NCBI GenBank assembly: GCA_024401475.1
Contig: JAKSKZ010000009.1
Location: forward strand, 33,756-97,755
Origin: Paludibacteraceae bacterium
Lineage (GTDB): Bacteria; Bacteroidota; Bacteroidia; Bacteroidales; Paludibacteraceae
Direction of reading: 5' to 3'
DNA length: 64,000 bases
Part shown: piece by piece, positions 42,926 through 51,900 of the stretch
How the letters are laid out: each line of letters starts with the position of its first letter
How positions within the stretch are numbered: position 1 is the first letter of the stretch
The notes under the pieces: model-generated
What the model was told of the DNA's origin: nothing
The model's input: the letters and a program-made list of their open reading frames with translations, nothing else
Database searches by the model: none
Translations under genes and position numbers: made by a program

Positions 42926-43132
42926 ATAAAAAAGTCGTAGCTTTATTTTTATTCGTATAAGATTGATGACAAAAGTTCTGAAATCGTAGGTTGCGTTAAA
43001 GGAGAAAGGAAGTGAGTTCGGTGCAAATTCGCAAATGAAATAAAAACATAAGAAAGACTATAAGTCGTGTACTTTTGCTTTTAATTTGATGAAAATCGCA
43101 AAGCGAAAATTTCGGAAAAAATAAAAATTCTC

Positions 43133-43140
43133 TATCTTTG
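43133..43140 (+). promoter_or_regulatory. Putative -7 box for dedA
   Basis: TATCTTTG, an exact TAnnTTTG match, 155 bp before ATG 43295; this would leave an unusually long leader. Confidence 0.45.
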
Positions 43141-43294
43141 TAGTGATTTTGTGTTAATGTTTTTTGTCCTTGGCGTAAGGTGCAGTTGAAAAATCGGCTT
43201 TGAATAGGACATTGGATAGATAACAAACGAAAATAAGTGCGATAACTTGCCTTTCTGGCTTTTGGCAAAAAGGCATGGATGAAAGAGAAATAAG

Positions 43295-43918
43295 ATGTTA
43301 GAGTCTTTGATTCAATTTTGTTTAGAGAACCTCAATTATTGGACGGTGGCTTTTTTCATGATGATTGAAAGTTCATTTATCCCGTTCCCATCGGAGGTGG
43401 TTGTTCCCCCAGCGGCCTATAAAGCGGCAGCCGGAGATTTAAATGTGGTGTTGGTTGTTTTGTCAGCAACGGCAGGTGCGTCGGTGGGTGCAATTATCAA
43501 TTATGTCTTGGCTTATATATTTGGTCGCCCGTTCGTTTATTATATAGTGAACAGTCGATTCGGTAAGATGTGTATGTTGAGCCAAGAGAAGATGGAGGTT
43601 GCCGAAAAATACTTTGAGGAACACGGTGCACTATCCACGTTGGTGGGAAGATTGATGCCTGCCGTGCGACAACTAATTTCTATTCCAGCAGGAATCTTTA
43701 AAATGAATTTCGGAATGTTCTTGCTTTATACCGCAATCGGTGCCGGCCTTTGGAATTCGGTTTTGGCGGCTATCGGTTATTATTTGCATTCTGTTATTCC
43801 TCAGGAGGAGTTGTTGGATACGGTGAGGGAGTATAGTCATTCTATTTCGATAGCGTTTTTTGTCATAGGTGCGGCTATTATTGGCTATGTTATTTTTAAG
43901 GCAAAAAAGAAAAAGTGA
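43295..43918 (+). CDS. DedA/VTT-family membrane protein
   Basis: 207 aa, about five hydrophobic segments. The DedA signatures are clear: MMIESSFIPFPSEVVVPPAAY near the N-terminus, then GASVGAIINYVLAYIFGR, and VGRLMPAVRQLISIPAG in the middle. DedA/VTT proteins are thought to move polyprenyl phosphates or phospholipids across the inner membrane; some recycle undecaprenyl phosphate. That would fit the polysaccharide assembly genes just downstream, which also depend on undecaprenyl carriers. Confidence 0.9.
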   Translation: MLESLIQFCLENLNYWTVAFFMMIESSFIPFPSEVVVPPAAYKAAAGDLNVVLVVLSATAGASVGAIINYVLAYIFGRPFVYYIVNSRFGKMCMLSQEKMEVAEKYFEEHGALSTLVGRLMPAVRQLISIPAGIFKMNFGMFLLYTAIGAGLWNSVLAAIGYYLHSVIPQEELLDTVREYSHSISIAFFVIGAAIIGYVIFKAKKKK

Positions 43919-43954
43919 ATTTAATTTTAAGGTGAAAGTAAAAATTTAAAGGAT

Positions 43955-44692
43955 ATGGATAAAGGAAAACTCGTATATCAATTATTGTGTGCGGCTCTTT
44001 TGGTTGTAGTGGGAGTCTTGGTTTGGAGTAATAAGCAAAAGTCTGAAGAATTGGGAAACACACCAGTTTCTGCCGATGTGGATAAAAGACAAACTTCTTA
44101 CATATTGGAAACCGTGTCAAAAGATAGTTTTGACTTGCCTTATCCGAAAGTCGTTGGGGGTATGCCATTGCAGGAGGCTCTTTCGGCTCGTTCAACCAAC
44201 AGAAATATTTCAAACAAGCCTTTGTCCGACCAACAGATTTCTGATATCTTGTGGGCTGCCAATGGCGTGAATCGTAAGGATTCGAATATGCGTACGGCTC
44301 CTTCTGCTCGTAATTGCCAGGAGATAGAGATTTATGTTTTCTTGAAATCGGGAATATACAAATATGATGCGTTGAGGAATTTCTTGTTCTTGATTAAGGC
44401 AGGCGATCATAGACGCGAAGCTGGCAAGAACGCCTTTTTTAAGGATGCCCCTCTCGCTTTGGTGTATGCGGTTGATTTCGAGAAGATGTCAGAGTACGAT
44501 CAAGAGGCAAAGGCGTTCTATTCAGCAACAGATGTAGGCTTTGTTAGTCAGAACGTTTATTTGTATTGTGCTTCAAATAAATTGGCAACTTGTGTTTGTG
44601 GTTTTATCGATCGTGAGTCTATAGCCCTTCGAATTGGCCTTCAAAACGGCAAGGTGCTTTTATCTCAACCAGTTGGTTATATCAACGAGTAA
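43955..44692 (+). CDS. Membrane-anchored nitroreductase-like flavoprotein (SagB/ThcOx type)
   Basis: 245 aa. One N-terminal hydrophobic helix (residues about 7-24) should anchor or export the protein. The remainder fits the nitroreductase fold: ALSARSTNRNISNKPLSDQQISDILWAANG, TAPSARNCQEIEIYVFLKSG, and TDVGFVSQNVYLYCASNKLATC. Related Bacteroidota proteins are annotated as SagB/ThcOx family dehydrogenases and bind FMN. Substrate and pathway are unknown. No thiazole/oxazole peptide genes lie nearby, so a RiPP role is not indicated. Confidence 0.8.
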   Translation: MDKGKLVYQLLCAALLVVVGVLVWSNKQKSEELGNTPVSADVDKRQTSYILETVSKDSFDLPYPKVVGGMPLQEALSARSTNRNISNKPLSDQQISDILWAANGVNRKDSNMRTAPSARNCQEIEIYVFLKSGIYKYDALRNFLFLIKAGDHRREAGKNAFFKDAPLALVYAVDFEKMSEYDQEAKAFYSATDVGFVSQNVYLYCASNKLATCVCGFIDRESIALRIGLQNGKVLLSQPVGYINE

Positions 44693-44737
44693 GCTAGGTG
44701 TGAATATTTCATTTTCTCTATATATTATTGATTAAAA

Positions 44738-45532
44738 ATGAATTTAAGGGATTATCTTTTACTTTTATTTTGTTCGATCATACTATCATCGTGTGGTTCG
44801 ACTAAGAAGATTGCTTATTTGCAAGATGCAGAAAACTTTCAGGATACGCTATCCCATGAATTGTATGATGCTCGTATAAAACCAAAGGATTTGTTGACGA
44901 TAACTGTCAGTACTTTTGATAGGGACGTAGCTTTGCCATTTAATTTGGTGATGCCTCGTACGACGACTAATTCGGAATTGTCTGTCAATTCTACTCCAAC
45001 ATTACAATCTTATTTGGTTGATAATGACGGCTTGATTGATTTCCCTGTATTGGGAAGAATTAAGGTCGGAGGAATGACCAAACGTGAGGTGGAGACAATG
45101 CTTAAAGAAAAATTGAGTTCTTATATTAAGGAGGAACCTTTGGTGAATGTGCGTATGGTTAACTATAAGATAACAGTGTTGGGGGAAGTAGCAAAACCTA
45201 GCACTTTTACTGTAGCAAACGAGAAGATTAACATATACGAAGCTTTGGCAATGGCTGGAGATATGACTATCTATGGTCGTCGTGAAAATGTGAAATTGGT
45301 TCGAGAATTAGAGAATGGAGGCAAAAGTATTGTTGTTTTGGATTTGACAGATAAGAATTTGATATCTTCTCCGTATTTTTATTTGCAACAGAATGATGTC
45401 ATTTATGTGGAACCGAACAAGGCAAAGGCAAAGAATAGTGGTTATAGCACAACAACGTCATTGTGGTTGACTGCTACTTCAATCATGATTTCTTTAACCA
45501 GCTTGATTGTGACTATTTATAGACTTAAATAA
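44738..45532 (+). CDS. Wza-like polysaccharide export lipoprotein
   Basis: 264 aa. Signal peptide with lipobox LSSC, then a Poly_export domain (YDARIKPKDLLTITVSTFD) and a SLBB domain (YKITVLGEVAKPSTFTV, YEALAMAGDMTIYGRR). A C-terminal hydrophobic helix (WLTATSIMISLTSLIVTIY) would cross the outer membrane as in Wza. It forms the outer-membrane channel for capsule or exopolysaccharide. The Wzc-like kinase gene follows after 15 bp, the standard export/assembly pair. Confidence 0.92.
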   Translation: MNLRDYLLLLFCSIILSSCGSTKKIAYLQDAENFQDTLSHELYDARIKPKDLLTITVSTFDRDVALPFNLVMPRTTTNSELSVNSTPTLQSYLVDNDGLIDFPVLGRIKVGGMTKREVETMLKEKLSSYIKEEPLVNVRMVNYKITVLGEVAKPSTFTVANEKINIYEALAMAGDMTIYGRRENVKLVRELENGGKSIVVLDLTDKNLISSPYFYLQQNDVIYVEPNKAKAKNSGYSTTTSLWLTATSIMISLTSLIVTIYRLK

Positions 45533-45547
45533 TAATAGGAATATTTT

Positions 45548-47917
45548 ATGGCAGATTTTTCAAATAATAAGCAAACAATAAGTAACGACGAACTTGATAT
45601 CAAGGAGTTGTTGCTTAAATATATTGTATATTGGAAGTGGTTCGTCATTTCTGTTGTTGTATGCCTTGTTGGAGCATTCCTTTATTTAAAGACGGTTATG
45701 CCTGTTTATCGAGTGGGATCTTCTATTATGATTAAGGATGAGTCGAAAGGTGGAACTGTAGCTTCCGAGTTGACATTGATGAAGGGTGTTGATTTGATGG
45801 GGAATAGTTTGACAGAGAATGAAATGGAGGTTTTGACATCTAAGTCATTGATTCGTGATGTTGTCCGTGCTATCAGCGGTAATATCACTTATATAATGGA
45901 AGGAATGATGACGAAGAAGGATGTGTATGATCAGTCTCCGGTTGTATTTGATCAATCTCAGTTCAGGGCAGAGGAGTTGGTGGCTCCGTATTTATTCCAA
46001 TTGACAAGCAGAGATTCTTTGTCGTTTAACATGAAGATGATGTTTAAAGGAGAAGAAATGATGGATGTCAAGGTGGATACGTTCCCTTTCGTTATAAACA
46101 CAGATCAAGGGAGTTTGGTGTTGGATATAAGAGAAGGACATTCTTTGTCAGAATTGAAGAAAATGGATGTCTCTGTCAATAACCCAATTGTGATGGCTCG
46201 ATCTTTCTTGGGTCGTCTTAGCGTTTCTCCTGCTAGTAAAATTTCTGCAGTTCTGAAATTGAGTATTAGTGAGACTAATCCGAAGCGAGGTGCTGACTTT
46301 TTGGATAAGTTGGTCGAACTTTATAATTTGAACGCCATTGAAGATAAAAACAAGGTGGCAATGAATACGTCAGTTTTTATAGAGGAGAGAATCAAAATCA
46401 TTAGCAAAGAGTTGGGTTCGTCTGAACGTGAAATTGAAAATTACAAGAAACGAGAAGGCTTGACGGATATATCTTCTAATGCCTCTCTTTTTATGAAAGA
46501 AGGTACTGAGTATGAGAAGAGACAGGTGCAGAATGAAACTCAATTAAATTTGATTCGTTTTTTGCGTGAATATATGAAGGAGGAGAACAAGGTGCTTCCT
46601 ACTAATATTGGTATTTCTGACGCAGCATTGTTATCTCAAATTAACAAATATAATGAATTACTCCTTGATCGTAATCGTCTGCTAAGAACGACCTCTGATA
46701 ATAACCCGATTGTTGTGAGTAAGAATGCAATGATTGAGGCGTTGCATGAGAACATCCAAACATTGATAGCAAATTTGGAGGATGGCATCCTTATTACTCA
46801 AAAGGATTTGGATAGACAGGCTCAAAAGTATAAAGCCCAAGCTGGAAATATCCCAACACAAGAACGTAAATATGTGGAAATAGATCGTCAACGTCAAATA
46901 CAATCTTCTTTGTTCTTGATTTTGTTGCAGAAAAGAGAGGAGAATGCTTTGGCTATGGCGGCAACAACCAACAAGGCAAAGATTATTGATGAGTCTTTGG
47001 CCGATCCTGCACCGATTGCCCCTAAACGTAATTTGATTTATTTGGTGGCGTTGATTTTAGGTTTGGCAATACCGGTGGCCGTACTTTATATAAGAGAGTT
47101 GTTTAATGTGACATTCTCTTCAAGTGTGGATTTGGAGCGTATGAAATTGACGGATTTACCAGTCTTGGCTGAGTTGCCTGATTTTTCAAAATTGAAAACT
47201 GTCAAGGAAGAGGATAAAAGGGAAGCTTTCCGTCTTTTGCGTACGAATGTGCGATTTATGATGGATGAGAAGCGAAAGGTTGTTTTGATTACATCATCTA
47301 TTTTTGGTGAGGGTAAAACATTTGTGTCGGCAAATCTTGCTGTTAGTTTCTCAATGTTGGGCAAGAAAACATTACTGATAGGTGCGGATTTGAGAAATCC
47401 TCGTCTTGGCGAAATATTCACCAAAACAAAAGATGAAGGACTTTCCTCCTATTTGTCGGGAGGGGAGAAGGATATTCATAAATTGATTACTCATGTTTCC
47501 GATAATCAAAATTTGGATGTCTTGTTTGCGGGACCAATCCCACCAAATTCGGCCGAGTTGCTTTCAAGAGATTCAATGGATGCGTTGATGGCTCAACTTC
47601 GTCAAGAATATGAATATATCATTTTCGATACAGCCCCAGTTGGTTTGGTGACGGATGCGTTGGTTCTTAGTCGTGTGGCTGATATCACTTTGTATGTTAG
47701 TCGTGCAGACTATACAAATAAGCAATATTTGTCAATCATTAATCAATTGGCAGCAGAGGATAAATTCCCTAACGTCTCGTTGCTTGTTAATGCCGTGGAT
47801 CAAGAGAGCAAACGTTATGGTTATGGACGTTATGGCTATGGTTATGGTCATTACGGCCACTATGGTTATGGCTACGGAAACTATAGCTATTCATCTTCTT
47901 CCGAATCGAAAGGGTGA
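45548..47917 (+). CDS. Wzc-like chain-length determinant and BY-type tyrosine autokinase
   Basis: 789 aa. An N-terminal Wzz domain with two membrane helices (about residues 32-52 and 495-515) encloses a long periplasmic region with coiled coils (about 260-430). The cytoplasmic kinase has Walker A SSIFGEGKTF (about residue 583), Walker A' LLIGADLRNPRL and Walker B YIIFDTAPVG. The last 35 residues hold 11 Tyr in Gly/Tyr/His repeats, then a Ser-rich end; this is the autophosphorylated Tyr cluster. It controls polymer length and export with the Wza-like protein. Confidence 0.93.
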   Translation: MADFSNNKQTISNDELDIKELLLKYIVYWKWFVISVVVCLVGAFLYLKTVMPVYRVGSSIMIKDESKGGTVASELTLMKGVDLMGNSLTENEMEVLTSKSLIRDVVRAISGNITYIMEGMMTKKDVYDQSPVVFDQSQFRAEELVAPYLFQLTSRDSLSFNMKMMFKGEEMMDVKVDTFPFVINTDQGSLVLDIREGHSLSELKKMDVSVNNPIVMARSFLGRLSVSPASKISAVLKLSISETNPKRGADFLDKLVELYNLNAIEDKNKVAMNTSVFIEERIKIISKELGSSEREIENYKKREGLTDISSNASLFMKEGTEYEKRQVQNETQLNLIRFLREYMKEENKVLPTNIGISDAALLSQINKYNELLLDRNRLLRTTSDNNPIVVSKNAMIEALHENIQTLIANLEDGILITQKDLDRQAQKYKAQAGNIPTQERKYVEIDRQRQIQSSLFLILLQKREENALAMAATTNKAKIIDESLADPAPIAPKRNLIYLVALILGLAIPVAVLYIRELFNVTFSSSVDLERMKLTDLPVLAELPDFSKLKTVKEEDKREAFRLLRTNVRFMMDEKRKVVLITSSIFGEGKTFVSANLAVSFSMLGKKTLLIGADLRNPRLGEIFTKTKDEGLSSYLSGGEKDIHKLITHVSDNQNLDVLFAGPIPPNSAELLSRDSMDALMAQLRQEYEYIIFDTAPVGLVTDALVLSRVADITLYVSRADYTNKQYLSIINQLAAEDKFPNVSLLVNAVDQESKRYGYGRYGYGYGHYGHYGYGYGNYSYSSSSESKG

Positions 47918-47928
47918 TTAAAAAAGTG

Positions 47929-47944
47929 TTGTCCGATAAAAAAG
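47929..47944 (+). repeat. Possible solitary IS/MITE end
   Basis: TTGTCCGATAAAAAAG, between the wzc-like gene and rfbB, fits the TGTCCGNTAAAA pattern of the three ends at 14.7-15.1 kb. No partner end was found nearby, so it may be chance or an old footprint. Confidence 0.3.
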
Positions 47945-47950
47945 ATTTTT

Positions 47951-49012
47951 ATGTCACAATATAAAAGAAATATATTGATTACTGGTGGAGCTGGTTTTAT
48001 TGGCTCCCATGTGGTTAGATTGTTCGTGAACAAATATCCCGAATATCATATTATTAACTTGGATAAGTTGACCTATGCGGGAAATTTGGAAAACTTGAAG
48101 GATATAGAAAACCGGCCTAATTATACATTCGTCAAGGCTGACATCTGTGATTTTGATTTGATGCTCGACATTTTCAACCAATACAATGTTGATGGTGTTA
48201 TTCATTTGGCGGCAGAGAGTCATGTGGATCGTAGTATTCGAGATCCGTTTACATTCGCTAAAACAAACGTGTTGGGTACATTGTCTTTGCTTCAAGCTGC
48301 TAAGGCTGTTTGGAACGACAATTATGAAGGTAAGCTCTTCTACCACATCTCTACTGATGAGGTTTATGGGGCTTTGGATTTTGATGGTACCTTCTTTGTT
48401 GAGACAACGAAATATAATCCACACTCTCCATATTCAGCAAGCAAAGCAAGTAGCGACCATTTTGTGAGAGCTTTCCATGATACTTATGGAATGCCTACTA
48501 TCGTGACGAATTGTTCTAACAACTATGGTCCATATCAGTTCCCTGAAAAACTAATTCCTTTGTTTATCAATAACATCAGACATGGTAAGCCGCTTCCTGT
48601 CTATGGAAAGGGCGAAAATGTTCGTGATTGGCTTTATGTCGTAGATCATGCTCGTGCTATTGATTTGATATTCCATAAAGGCAAGGTTGCTGATACTTAT
48701 AATATCGGTGGCTTCAATGAATGGAAAAATATCGATTTGATTAAGGTTGTCATCAAGACGGTTGACCGTTTGTTGGGTAATCCGGAAGGTACCAGCGATC
48801 ATTTGATTACATTTGTTAAAGATCGTGCTGGCCATGACTTGAGATATGCAATCGATTCGCGTAAGTTGAAAAGAGAGTTGGGCTGGGAGCCTAGCCTTCA
48901 GTTTGAAGAGGGCATAGAGAAAACAGTTAAATGGTATTTGGAAAATCAGGAATGGATGGATAATATAACTTCCGGTGAATACGAAAAATACTATGAGATG
49001 ATGTATAAATAA
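47951..49012 (+). CDS. rfbB: dTDP-glucose 4,6-dehydratase
   Basis: 353 aa SDR enzyme. NAD-binding GGAGFIGSHVVR lies at residues 11-22; the catalytic region is HISTDEVYG with Thr-Asp-Glu, and the active-site YSASKASSDH holds the Tyr-x3-Lys pair. It makes dTDP-4-keto-6-deoxyglucose, the precursor of rhamnose and other deoxysugars of surface glycans. RfbA, RfbC and RfbD are not in the window. It is 33 bp after the wzc-like gene and probably co-transcribed. Confidence 0.95.
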   Translation: MSQYKRNILITGGAGFIGSHVVRLFVNKYPEYHIINLDKLTYAGNLENLKDIENRPNYTFVKADICDFDLMLDIFNQYNVDGVIHLAAESHVDRSIRDPFTFAKTNVLGTLSLLQAAKAVWNDNYEGKLFYHISTDEVYGALDFDGTFFVETTKYNPHSPYSASKASSDHFVRAFHDTYGMPTIVTNCSNNYGPYQFPEKLIPLFINNIRHGKPLPVYGKGENVRDWLYVVDHARAIDLIFHKGKVADTYNIGGFNEWKNIDLIKVVIKTVDRLLGNPEGTSDHLITFVKDRAGHDLRYAIDSRKLKRELGWEPSLQFEEGIEKTVKWYLENQEWMDNITSGEYEKYYEMMYK

Positions 49013-49039
49013 TTCAATCTCGAAAAGAATGTCGCATAT

Positions 49040-49303
49040 ATGAAGTTTTCTGATGATCAATTCGCTTCTTTAGATTACGTCGTCGTTTATACGCAAAAGA
49101 TCTCTTCTATATTGCTGATTCTGATTGATCGCGATGGAATGTCGTTTGACAAGGCTATAACTGAATTTTATAAGTCTCGCGTCTATTGGGCTCTTCAATA
49201 TGAAGAATCTAAGTTTTGGGGATACTCTCCGGAACGGTTGGTCGATTTGTTCTATTATGAACAGCAAAATGGAATCTTGGAACCATTGGATTGGTCTAAA
49301 TAA
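49040..49303 (+). CDS. Small hypothetical protein
   Basis: 87 aa, predicted mostly helical, no signal peptide or membrane helix. Features: DYVVVYTQKISSILLILIDRDGMSFDKAI and SRVYWALQYEE. I do not recognise it with confidence; the layout vaguely recalls small DUF3791-like proteins. It lies 27 bp after rfbB and 29 bp before another small gene, and codon use matches the neighbours, so it is likely real. Confidence 0.6.
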   Translation: MKFSDDQFASLDYVVVYTQKISSILLILIDRDGMSFDKAITEFYKSRVYWALQYEESKFWGYSPERLVDLFYYEQQNGILEPLDWSK

Positions 49304-49332
49304 TGTCTGATTTTAATATGTGACATTGTCGT

Positions 49333-49593
49333 ATGGAGAAGAGATTGTTGGATTATTGGATTATGGCTCTGGAAGAGTATAAACTCTATCATCGTATTTT
49401 TGGTGTGGCTGCATTGCATGATTTCCAAACATATAAGGTTTTTGATATGTTGTCAGCTAACAGGGGTCGCTATGAGGGCTTGTCTGGAGAGGAATTGGCA
49501 AAGCGAGTCACGGAATATGTCGAGGAGTCGAAAAAACATCCAATTCCAGCCCCGAAAGCTAAAAAGAATTCAAGAGCAAAGGCTAATTCTTGA
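49333..49593 (+). CDS. Small hypothetical protein with basic tail
   Basis: 86 aa, helical, cytoplasmic by prediction. Starts MEKRLLDYWIMALEEYKLYHR; the last 15 residues are Lys/Ala/Pro-rich (APKAKKNSRAKANS), as in nucleic-acid-binding tails. Family not recognised. It closes the rfbB group and may pair with the 87-aa gene directly upstream. Confidence 0.6.
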   Translation: MEKRLLDYWIMALEEYKLYHRIFGVAALHDFQTYKVFDMLSANRGRYEGLSGEELAKRVTEYVEESKKHPIPAPKAKKNSRAKANS

Positions 49594-49677
49594 TTTTGAG
49601 TAGGGCTCATAGTTTCTTCTTTTCTTAAAACTTCTTCTTTTTTTGAACGAAACGACAATATTTAGTGATTGTTTTAT

Positions 49678-49685
49678 TATATTTG
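49678..49685 (+). promoter_or_regulatory. Putative -7 box for the MORN gene
   Basis: TATATTTG, an exact TAnnTTTG match, 55 bp before ATG 49741. Confidence 0.5.
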
Positions 49686-49740
49686 TACGTTTAAGGTAGG
49701 TTTGTCACCTACATTCGAATGAAAATAAATAATATACAAT

Positions 49741-50208
49741 ATGAAGATAAAACTTTTGATTTTTGCTGCAGCATTGGTTTTCGCTGGTGTTAGCGCATCT
49801 GCTCAATGTAAAGGTAAGTGCAGAAATGGTAAGGGTGTTTATACTTTTGATGACGGCGAAGTATATGACGGTACTTTCGTAGAGGGTAAGTTCCATGGAA
49901 AGGGTACTTATATCTATAAGTCTGGAGCTAAATATGTCGGAGAGTTCAAAGACGGAAAGAGAGATGGAAAAGGTACATACTCTTATCCAACTGGAGATAT
50001 CTACACAGGTGACTTTGTTGCTGGTAAGCCAGAGGGTAGAGGTGTATATACGTTTGCCACAGGAGACCGCTATGAGGGTGAGTTCAAAGGAGGTAAGCGT
50101 CACGGACAAGGTGTTTACATCTTTTCTACAGGAACAAAGCAGACGGGAGTGTTCGAGAATGGTATCTTGATTGAGGAAATCAGTATCGAAAGACCAAAGA
50201 AGAAATAA
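49741..50208 (+). CDS. Exported MORN-repeat protein
   Basis: 155 aa. Signal peptide MKIKLLIFAAALVFAGVSASA|Q, then about five MORN repeats of 23 residues with the consensus YxGxFxxGKxxGxGxYxxxxG, from residue about 35 to 140. The tail is FENGILIEEISIERPKKK. MORN repeats form an elongated beta-sheet and mediate protein or membrane contacts; no enzyme activity is expected. Periplasmic or secreted. It is a single-gene unit with its own promoter and terminator. Confidence 0.9.
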   Translation: MKIKLLIFAAALVFAGVSASAQCKGKCRNGKGVYTFDDGEVYDGTFVEGKFHGKGTYIYKSGAKYVGEFKDGKRDGKGTYSYPTGDIYTGDFVAGKPEGRGVYTFATGDRYEGEFKGGKRHGQGVYIFSTGTKQTGVFENGILIEEISIERPKKK

Positions 50209-50228
50209 GTAGTGCATTATATTTATGG

Positions 50229-50265
50229 AACTCCGAACTTCATTTTGCGGTTCGGAGTTTTTTTA
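50229..50265 (+). terminator. Terminator of the MORN gene
   Basis: AACTCCGAAC (50229-50238) pairs perfectly with GTTCGGAGTT (50250-50259), followed by a T run. Confidence 0.85.
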
Positions 50266-50274
50266 TAATTTGAA

Positions 50275-50931
50275 ATGGATATGTTTAAGAATAGGTTATG
50301 TCTCATTATACCTATGGCTTTCCTTTTCGGTTTTTATTCATGTTCGGAATTACTTGAAGATTCAAATACGGAAGAGGATCCTACGGAAGAACCGAAAGAT
50401 GATACACCATCTAAACCGGAGAATAAAACTGTAGCCGAAAAATTTGCGGATAGACTTAATCAAATCAGGTCGAATCCTACAAAATATGGCGAGAGTGTAG
50501 GGGTGGATTTGTCTTATGTGAAGCCTATGCCTGCTTTGAATTGGAATGATGTGTTGGCAAAGGTGGCTCAGCAAAAAGCACAGGATATGGCAGACAGAAA
50601 TTATTTCAGTCACGTCTCTTTGGATGGTTGTGGAGTTAACATTTTGATGAATCAGGCTGGTTATAAGTTGGATCCATCATGGTATTCTGATCCTTCACTC
50701 AATTATTTTGAATCTTTGCAGGCTGGTTGTTCTACTATTGATGATGCGATTTTCAATTTGATAGAGGATTCCGGCACTAATAATGTAATGGATAAAGGAC
50801 ATCGCAACCATTTATTAGGCATAACGGATTGGAATGCTTCTTTGTATGATATAGGAGTCGGTTATGGCTATTCTGCTCATAGCACATATAAACATTATTG
50901 GTCGATAATCATAGCTAAACACGAGTATTAA
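50275..50931 (+). CDS. CAP-domain (SCP/PR1-like) lipoprotein
   Basis: 218 aa. Signal peptide with lipobox FYSC, an acidic/Pro linker of about 35 residues, then a CAP domain: FADRLNQIRSNPTKYG, ALNWNDVLAKVAQQKAQDMA, NYFSHVSLDG (conserved His), ESLQAG (conserved Glu in the cavity) and GHRNHLLG. Bacterial CAP proteins are exported and poorly understood; some bind lipids. It starts just after the MORN terminator, so its promoter must be very close or it depends on read-through. Confidence 0.88.
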   Translation: MDMFKNRLCLIIPMAFLFGFYSCSELLEDSNTEEDPTEEPKDDTPSKPENKTVAEKFADRLNQIRSNPTKYGESVGVDLSYVKPMPALNWNDVLAKVAQQKAQDMADRNYFSHVSLDGCGVNILMNQAGYKLDPSWYSDPSLNYFESLQAGCSTIDDAIFNLIEDSGTNNVMDKGHRNHLLGITDWNASLYDIGVGYGYSAHSTYKHYWSIIIAKHEY

Positions 50932-50966
50932 ATATTGTGTTGTTGGAAATGAACAAATATGAAGGC

Positions 50967-50998
50967 TCTTCTTTCTTGATGAAGGAAGAGTTTTTTTG
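50967..50998 (+). terminator. Terminator of the CAP gene
   Basis: CTCTTCTTTC (50967-50976) pairs with GAAGGAAGAG (50982-50991) with one G-U pair, followed by seven T. Confidence 0.8.
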
Positions 50999-51091
50999 GT
51001 TGCTTTAATTATAAGGAGGATTGTCAATCATCGTGATGCGATGATTCTTCTTATGAGTTATGTGGTATGTGTAAAGCAACCGATTTTTTTG

Positions 51092-51099
51092 TAAATTTG
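51092..51099 (+). promoter_or_regulatory. Putative -7 box for the 51176 gene
   Basis: TAAATTTG, an exact TAnnTTTG match, 77 bp before ATG 51176. Confidence 0.45.
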
Positions 51100-51175
51100 T
51101 CACCAAATATGACTAAACAATAGTCGGTTAAGAATATGGTTGCTGTGTCTGAATTATAAATAATAAATTGAATAT

Positions 51176-51856
51176 ATGAAAATTGAAGGTGGAGTAAAGG
51201 GAATAGTTTTTTCTCTAGTGTTCTCTCTTATTAAAGGATTAGGAGCAAAAGCGATTGGCATTATTGCAAAGGGACTAATTTTAGGATTGTTATACTCTTT
51301 GGTATTGACACCTCTTATTTTTGCTTGGGGTGAGTTCGATAAATGGAGATTTATCTTTTCCATAGTGTTCTTTTTTGCTGGTATAGCAGGTGTTGTGGCT
51401 TATTATGTTTTGCATAAAGCACCTGAAATTATCGATCCTTCAATTGACCACACAATTGCTGACAATTATGAGTACATCCAAAGTAAGGTGGGTTTTATTT
51501 CTGAAAAAACAGAGCCGGAAAAGTTGTTTGGTACTTCTAAGGATTTTATCTTGAACAAGTTCGGCTTTTTATCGCCATTTTTGTCTGGCGTGACATATGA
51601 AGAATTCTCAAAATTTGCGAATGTTGCTGCACAAATAGGAAGTAATTTTTCGGGTGCAGTGAATAGTTCTTACTCTTATTTGAGTAAGTTGGAGGAGAGT
51701 AAAGATGATCCTAAGGCTTATTTGGTCAATTTCCTTTCTCCGTTGAAAAAATTGTATAGAATTCCTATCAATGGAATAAAAGACAAAATCAAACTCGCTC
51801 TTATACTCGTCCCTCTATTGTGCTTGGGTATTCGCGCTTGGGAAAACTGGTTCTGA
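51176..51856 (+). CDS. Hypothetical membrane protein
   Basis: 226 aa, family not recognised. Hydrophobic segments: about residues 8-20 (glycine-rich, possibly amphipathic), 26-50, 57-78, and a C-terminal one (LALILVPLLCLGIRAW, about 206-221). Between them lies a soluble stretch of about 120 residues with charged and Phe-rich helices (SKDFILNKFGFLSPFL). It may be an inner-membrane protein with both tails anchored. It is transcribed alone and converges on hrpB. Confidence 0.65.
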   Translation: MKIEGGVKGIVFSLVFSLIKGLGAKAIGIIAKGLILGLLYSLVLTPLIFAWGEFDKWRFIFSIVFFFAGIAGVVAYYVLHKAPEIIDPSIDHTIADNYEYIQSKVGFISEKTEPEKLFGTSKDFILNKFGFLSPFLSGVTYEEFSKFANVAAQIGSNFSGAVNSSYSYLSKLEESKDDPKAYLVNFLSPLKKLYRIPINGIKDKIKLALILVPLLCLGIRAWENWF

Positions 51857-51900
51857 TAAGTTCATTTCGATGCGTTTCGTACCCGATTTGGGATGGGTAG

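Larger units (their letters stand above)
42837..43294. other. Divergent promoter region between thrC and dedA
   Basis: 458 bp, AT-rich, with a -7 box for each direction (42918-42925 minus, 43133-43140 plus). The plus-strand box implies a dedA leader of about 150 nt without an obvious stable fold or known riboswitch. No coding frame is convincing. Confidence 0.5.

Noticed and set aside
43141..43294. Riboswitch in the long dedA leader
   Set aside because: No known motif or stable conserved fold could be recognised; the leader length itself depends on an unproved promoter.
47815..47900. Short tandem repeat that might suggest a repeat array
   Set aside because: It is in-frame coding for the Tyr/Gly-rich tail of the Wzc-like kinase, not a CRISPR or intergenic array.
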